Source: Bacteroides zoogleoformans
GTDB taxonomy: Bacteria; Bacteroidota; Bacteroidia; Bacteroidales; Bacteroidaceae
NCBI RefSeq assembly: GCF_002998435.1
Contig: NZ_CP027231.1
Location: 1,467,001 to 1,531,000, forward strand
Direction of reading: 5' to 3'
Length of the DNA: 64,000 nucleotides
The position numbers were made by a program, and so were the translations under genes. Shown here in pieces: positions 61,156 through 64,000 of this stretch (position 1 is its first letter; each line of letters starts with the position of its first letter). The notes beneath the pieces were generated by a model. The model saw only the letters and a program-made list of their open reading frames with translations. It searched no databases and had not been told where the DNA came from.

Positions 61156-62310
61156 TTACAGTAATACCTTTACAGCTGCTTCCAAATCTTTTACCGTCTC
61201 TCCACGGGCGCTTAATTCATTGTTTTTATTCACAAGAAAGACAGAGGGAAGATTTTGAACGTTATAGGTGGCAGCTACTGTAGAGTAAACACCATTGGCG
61301 TCGCGCACACAGATCCAAGGCAGGTTGTCGGCCGTTGTTTTCCAATAATGCTCGTCGGCATCCAAAGAAACCTGGTAAATTTCGAGACCTTGAGAGGCAT
61401 ACTTATCATACAGGCTACGCAACGTATAATTATGCGTAGCAGAAACGGCGCTTTGATAAACTGTAAAATCCAGAATCACAGCCTTTCCTTTCAACTCGCT
61501 CAGTTTGCGCACATTGCCCTTCATGTCACGCAGACTGATATCAATGAGTCCGGTTTCGGAGATATTTTCCTCGGCTATTTCCATGACTTTCTGCTTAGGG
61601 GTACGCGTATTCTTCATCCCCTTTATCACAATATTATAAAGATTCTTGGAACGGTCGGCCTCCGGATAGAAATTATTCAGACTGGTTGCCACGGCTGCAA
61701 AGCACTTGATATCATCTTTGCTATTCAAAGGATCGAATATCAGATAATCATTCAACTTCTGAAACAAGGCAAAGTAGGCGGCAGCCGTATTTGGAGCTGC
61801 AAAAATATAATTCATCTTCACTTCATCCTTATAGGCTTTCAACAAAATGGCAAGACTGTCTTCAAAGACATCGGCATCCATTCTCCGGGCTTGCACGGAC
61901 TGAAACAAGCTATTCACATCATTCTGAAGTTTCATTTGCTTCAATGTCAAATCCTTTATCTTAGAGCTATTGAGCGAGCCTTCTACCGTGTAAGCTGTAG
62001 CAAAATCGACATAAGAAGCCTTCACCGAAACCGTCTCCGTAGAATCGACCGAAAAATTAATAATCTTGTCTTCCATCCGCAAACGATAAAACTCCGGAGA
62101 TGCCGGACGCACTTGTCTGAAAGTAAAAGAGCCGTCGCCTTTCAGTTTCACTGAATCCAAAGGTACAATACCTTCCAAAGCCGAAGCTTCCAGATACAGC
62201 ATTTTTCCATCGGCACCCGAGATTTCACCTTCTACTTTGAACTTCGAATCGGAATCACATGCACTCATCGCAACAGCAACAAGCGTCATAAAAAAGATTT
62301 TTTTCATCAT
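61156..62310 (-). CDS. DUF4369 / thioredoxin-fold lipoprotein lacking the CxxC
   Basis: The 384-residue lipoprotein has lipobox MSAC (C18), a DUF4369 domain (about 25-125), a helical middle part, and a C-terminal AhpC/TlpA-type thioredoxin fold (about 250-384). At the site where TlpA-type oxidoreductases carry WCxxC, the sequence is DFTVYQSAVSATHNYTL: no cysteine is present, and the only cysteines in the mature protein lie elsewhere. The fold is otherwise kept (GKAVILDF, NLPSVFLVNKNNE). It may be a binding or chaperone-like protein rather than an oxidoreductase. The ATG at 62310 or the next at 62307 is the start. Confidence 0.85.
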   Translation of the reverse strand: MMKKIFFMTLVAVAMSACDSDSKFKVEGEISGADGKMLYLEASALEGIVPLDSVKLKGDGSFTFRQVRPASPEFYRLRMEDKIINFSVDSTETVSVKASYVDFATAYTVEGSLNSSKIKDLTLKQMKLQNDVNSLFQSVQARRMDADVFEDSLAILLKAYKDEVKMNYIFAAPNTAAAYFALFQKLNDYLIFDPLNSKDDIKCFAAVATSLNNFYPEADRSKNLYNIVIKGMKNTRTPKQKVMEIAEENISETGLIDISLRDMKGNVRKLSELKGKAVILDFTVYQSAVSATHNYTLRSLYDKYASQGLEIYQVSLDADEHYWKTTADNLPWICVRDANGVYSTVAATYNVQNLPSVFLVNKNNELSARGETVKDLEAAVKVLL

Positions 62311-62383
62311 ATATTGGTTTTACTATCTTTCACACATCCTCATTTATTTTCCACACCTCACCCCTACCTGAAAGGTGCCTGTT

Positions 62384-62449
62384 CCGTATCAACTCCGCCC
62401 CTATAGATGCGAAATTGACATGAGTCTGCCACAGACTTGGCACGGGCAA
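62384..62449. repeat. 11-base-rhythm island related to the array at 37807
   Basis: CCGTATCAACTCCGC (62384-62398) is identical to 37908-37922, and CTATAGATGCG (62401-62411) matches 37936-37946 at 10 of 11 positions. Later blocks GAGTCTGCCAC and AGACTTGGCAC keep an 11-base step. The island is in the leader of the gene that ends at 61156. The rest of the 320-base gap 62311-62630 holds the two divergent promoters and no gene. Confidence 0.6.
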
Positions 62450-62458
62450 ATGTGCCTG

Positions 62459-62488
62459 CAAATATACTTCTTTTCAGATTTAGTCAAA
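62459..62488 (-). promoter_or_regulatory. Promoter of the thioredoxin-fold lipoprotein gene
   Basis: On the minus strand TTTG (62485-62488) and TATATTTG (62459-62466) are 18 bases apart, giving a leader of about 140 bases that contains the repeat island at 62384. Confidence 0.65.
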
Positions 62489-62583
62489 GCATTTCCCTTG
62501 CTCTTACATGCAGATATTTGCAAAAAAGCAGTTAGATAAAAACTTTTTATCTCATTTCCACCGTCTTACAAGAATAAAATATG

Positions 62584-62591
62584 TATCTTTG
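62584..62591 (+). promoter_or_regulatory. -7 box of pnp
   Basis: TATCTTTG matches TAnnTTTG, 39 bases before the pnp ATG. No clear -33 TTTG is seen. Confidence 0.55.
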
Positions 62592-62630
62592 CGCGAATTT
62601 TGAAAGAAAATTAGATATAAAACATTTTTT

Positions 62631-64000
62631 ATGATTAACCCTATTGTTAAGACAATCGAGCTTCCTGATGGCAGAACCATCACGCTCGAAACGGGAAAGC
62701 TGGCAAAACAGGCAGACGGTTCTGTAATGCTTCGCATGGGCAACACCATGCTTTTAGCTACTGTTTGTGCCGCCAAGGACGCAGTTCCCGGAACAGATTT
62801 CATGCCGTTACAGGTAGAGTACAAAGAGAAATTCTCCGCGTTCGGACGTTTCCCCGGAGGTTTCACCAAACGTGAAGGCCGTGCCTCCGACTACGAAATC
62901 CTCACCTGCCGACTCGTCGACCGCGCTCTCCGCCCCCTATTCCCTGACAATTTTCATGCAGAGGTATACGTAAACATCATCCTCTTCTCGGCCGACGGCG
63001 TAGACATGCCGGATGCCTTGGCCGGTCTTGCAGCCTCCGCCGCACTTGCAGTCTCAGATATTCCTTTCAACGGGCCGATTTCCGAAGTACGCGTAGCACG
63101 TATTGACGGGCAGTTTGTCATCAACCCCACTTTCGAGCAATTGGAAAAAGCCGATATGGACCTGATGGTGGGCGCCACATACGAAAACATCATGATGGTG
63201 GAAGGCGAAATGAGCGAGGTTTCCGAACAAGATTTATTGGAGGCCATGAAAGCCGCGCACGAGGCCATCAAAACACAGTGCAAAGCCCAGATGGAGCTGG
63301 CAGAAGAAGTCGGTTCCACCGTGAAACGTGAATACTGCCACGAAGTGAACGATGAAGAACTTCGCAAAGCCGTTCACGACGCTTGCTACGAAAAGGCTTA
63401 CGCCATTGCAGCATCGGGCAATAACAACAAGCATGAGCGTATCGCCGCTTTCGAAGCGATTTGCGAAGAGTTCAAAGCCCAATTCTCGGAAGAAGAGCTG
63501 GAGGAAAAGGGCGCTTTGATAGACCGCTATTATCACGACGTGGAAAAAGAAGCCATGCGTCGTTCTATTTTGGATGAAGGCAAGCGTCTTGACGGACGTA
63601 AGACAACCGAAATACGCCCTATCTGGTGCGAAACCAATTACTTGCCGGGACCTCACGGCTCTTCAATCTTCACACGCGGCGAAACACAGTCTTTGTCTAC
63701 CGTTACTTTAGGAACGAAATTAGATGAGAAAATCATTGATGACGTATTGGAACATGGCAAAGAACGCTTCTTGCTTCACTATAACTTCCCGCCCTTTTCT
63801 ACGGGCGAAGCAAAAGCACAGCGTGGTGTGGGCCGCCGCGAAATCGGCCACGGACACTTGGCATGGCGTGCATTGAAAGGCCAGATTCCTGCCGACTATC
63901 CTTACGTAGTACGTGTAGTATCCGATATCCTCGAATCAAACGGTTCTTCCTCTATGGCCACCGTATGCGCCGGAACGCTGGCGCTGATGGATGCAGGTGT
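62631..64000 (+). CDS. pnp: Polynucleotide phosphorylase, N-terminal part
   Basis: The reading frame is open from the ATG at 62631 to the end of the window (456 codons) and continues beyond it. It encodes the first RNase PH domain of PNPase ([20 protein letters not shown], then [20 protein letters not shown] and [20 protein letters not shown]), the helical linker domain (about 220-310), and the start of the second RNase PH domain ([25 protein letters not shown]). The enzyme degrades RNA 3' to 5' with phosphate in the degradosome. The KH and S1 RNA-binding domains lie outside the window. Confidence 0.97.
   Translation, partial: MINPIVKTIELPDGRTITLETGKLAKQADGSVMLRMGNTMLLATVCAAKDAVPGTDFMPLQVEYKEKFSAFGRFPGGFTKREGRASDYEILTCRLVDRALRPLFPDNFHAEVYVNIILFSADGVDMPDALAGLAASAALAVSDIPFNGPISEVRVARIDGQFVINPTFEQLEKADMDLMVGATYENIMMVEGEMSEVSEQDLLEAMKAAHEAIKTQCKAQMELAEEVGSTVKREYCHEVNDEELRKAVHDACYEKAYAIAASGNNNKHERIAAFEAICEEFKAQFSEEELEEKGALIDRYYHDVEKEAMRRSILDEGKRLDGRKTTEIRPIWCETNYLPGPHGSSIFTRGETQSLSTVTLGTKLDEKIIDDVLEHGKERFLLHYNFPPFSTGEAKAQRGVGRREIGHGHLAWRALKGQIPADYPYVVRVVSDILESNGSSSMATVCAGTLALMDAG

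Overview
The window reads as chromosomal DNA of a Bacteroidota gut commensal, most likely genus Bacteroides; I cannot fix the species. The reasons are SusC/SusD proteins, a hybrid two-component regulator, many lipoproteins with an N-terminal lipobox, and repeated matches to the Bacteroides promoter pattern (TTTG about 20 bases before TAnnTTTG), with few Shine-Dalgarno sequences. Several genes have a TTG codon in frame upstream of the ATG that is really part of this -7 box, so I placed those starts at the ATG.

Layout. Positions 1-6023, minus strand, are a housekeeping run: mnmA, a subtilisin-like protease, xseA, xseB, ilvE, trmB and the first codons of mrp. At 6617 a plus-strand gene encodes an unfamiliar protein with a probable nucleic-acid-binding architecture. 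Positions 7514-17768, minus strand, are a heme-iron operon, transcribed hmuS (CobN-like), hmuT, hmuU, hmuV, a PepSY membrane protein, a calycin-like lipoprotein and a heme-type TonB receptor (hmuR). Positions 17997-41864 are a polysaccharide utilisation locus: susC and susD (minus), a hybrid two-component regulator (plus), and seven exo-acting carbohydrate enzymes (minus: GH154-type, BNR_4 propeller, GH105, GH97, GH51, GH127, GH2). The mix suggests arabinose- and glucuronate-decorated galactans such as arabinogalactan or rhamnogalacturonan side chains. All enzymes look periplasmic and no surface endo-enzyme is present.

At 42031 lies hemW. Positions 43443-50204, plus strand, are a five-gene operon (small membrane protein, TonB receptor, two related lipoproteins, a DUF4876-type lipoprotein) in which every product carries a histidine cluster; I infer transition-metal capture. 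Positions 50583-56743 hold a small exported protein, a MarC-type protein, a HAD phosphatase, a coiled-coil lipoprotein, rsmI, a helical protein of unknown function, tdk and an AI-2E-type transporter. Between tRNA-Lys (56823) and tRNA-Leu (58634) sits a degenerate ISL3-type insertion sequence whose transposase is broken by a 67-base insertion and a nonsense codon. The window ends with manC, a HIT protein, greA, a thioredoxin-fold lipoprotein lacking its cysteines, and the first 456 codons of pnp.

The most unusual non-coding signal is a set of intergenic islands of short repeats with an 11-base rhythm (6329, 27738, 37807, 62384, and a 23-base-period version at 33038). Two islands 24 kb apart share the same words, with spacings that differ by exactly 11 bases. 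A separate GC-rich repeat of about 45 bases occurs twice, inverted, at 3420 and 3543 and has become part of the coding ends of two genes.
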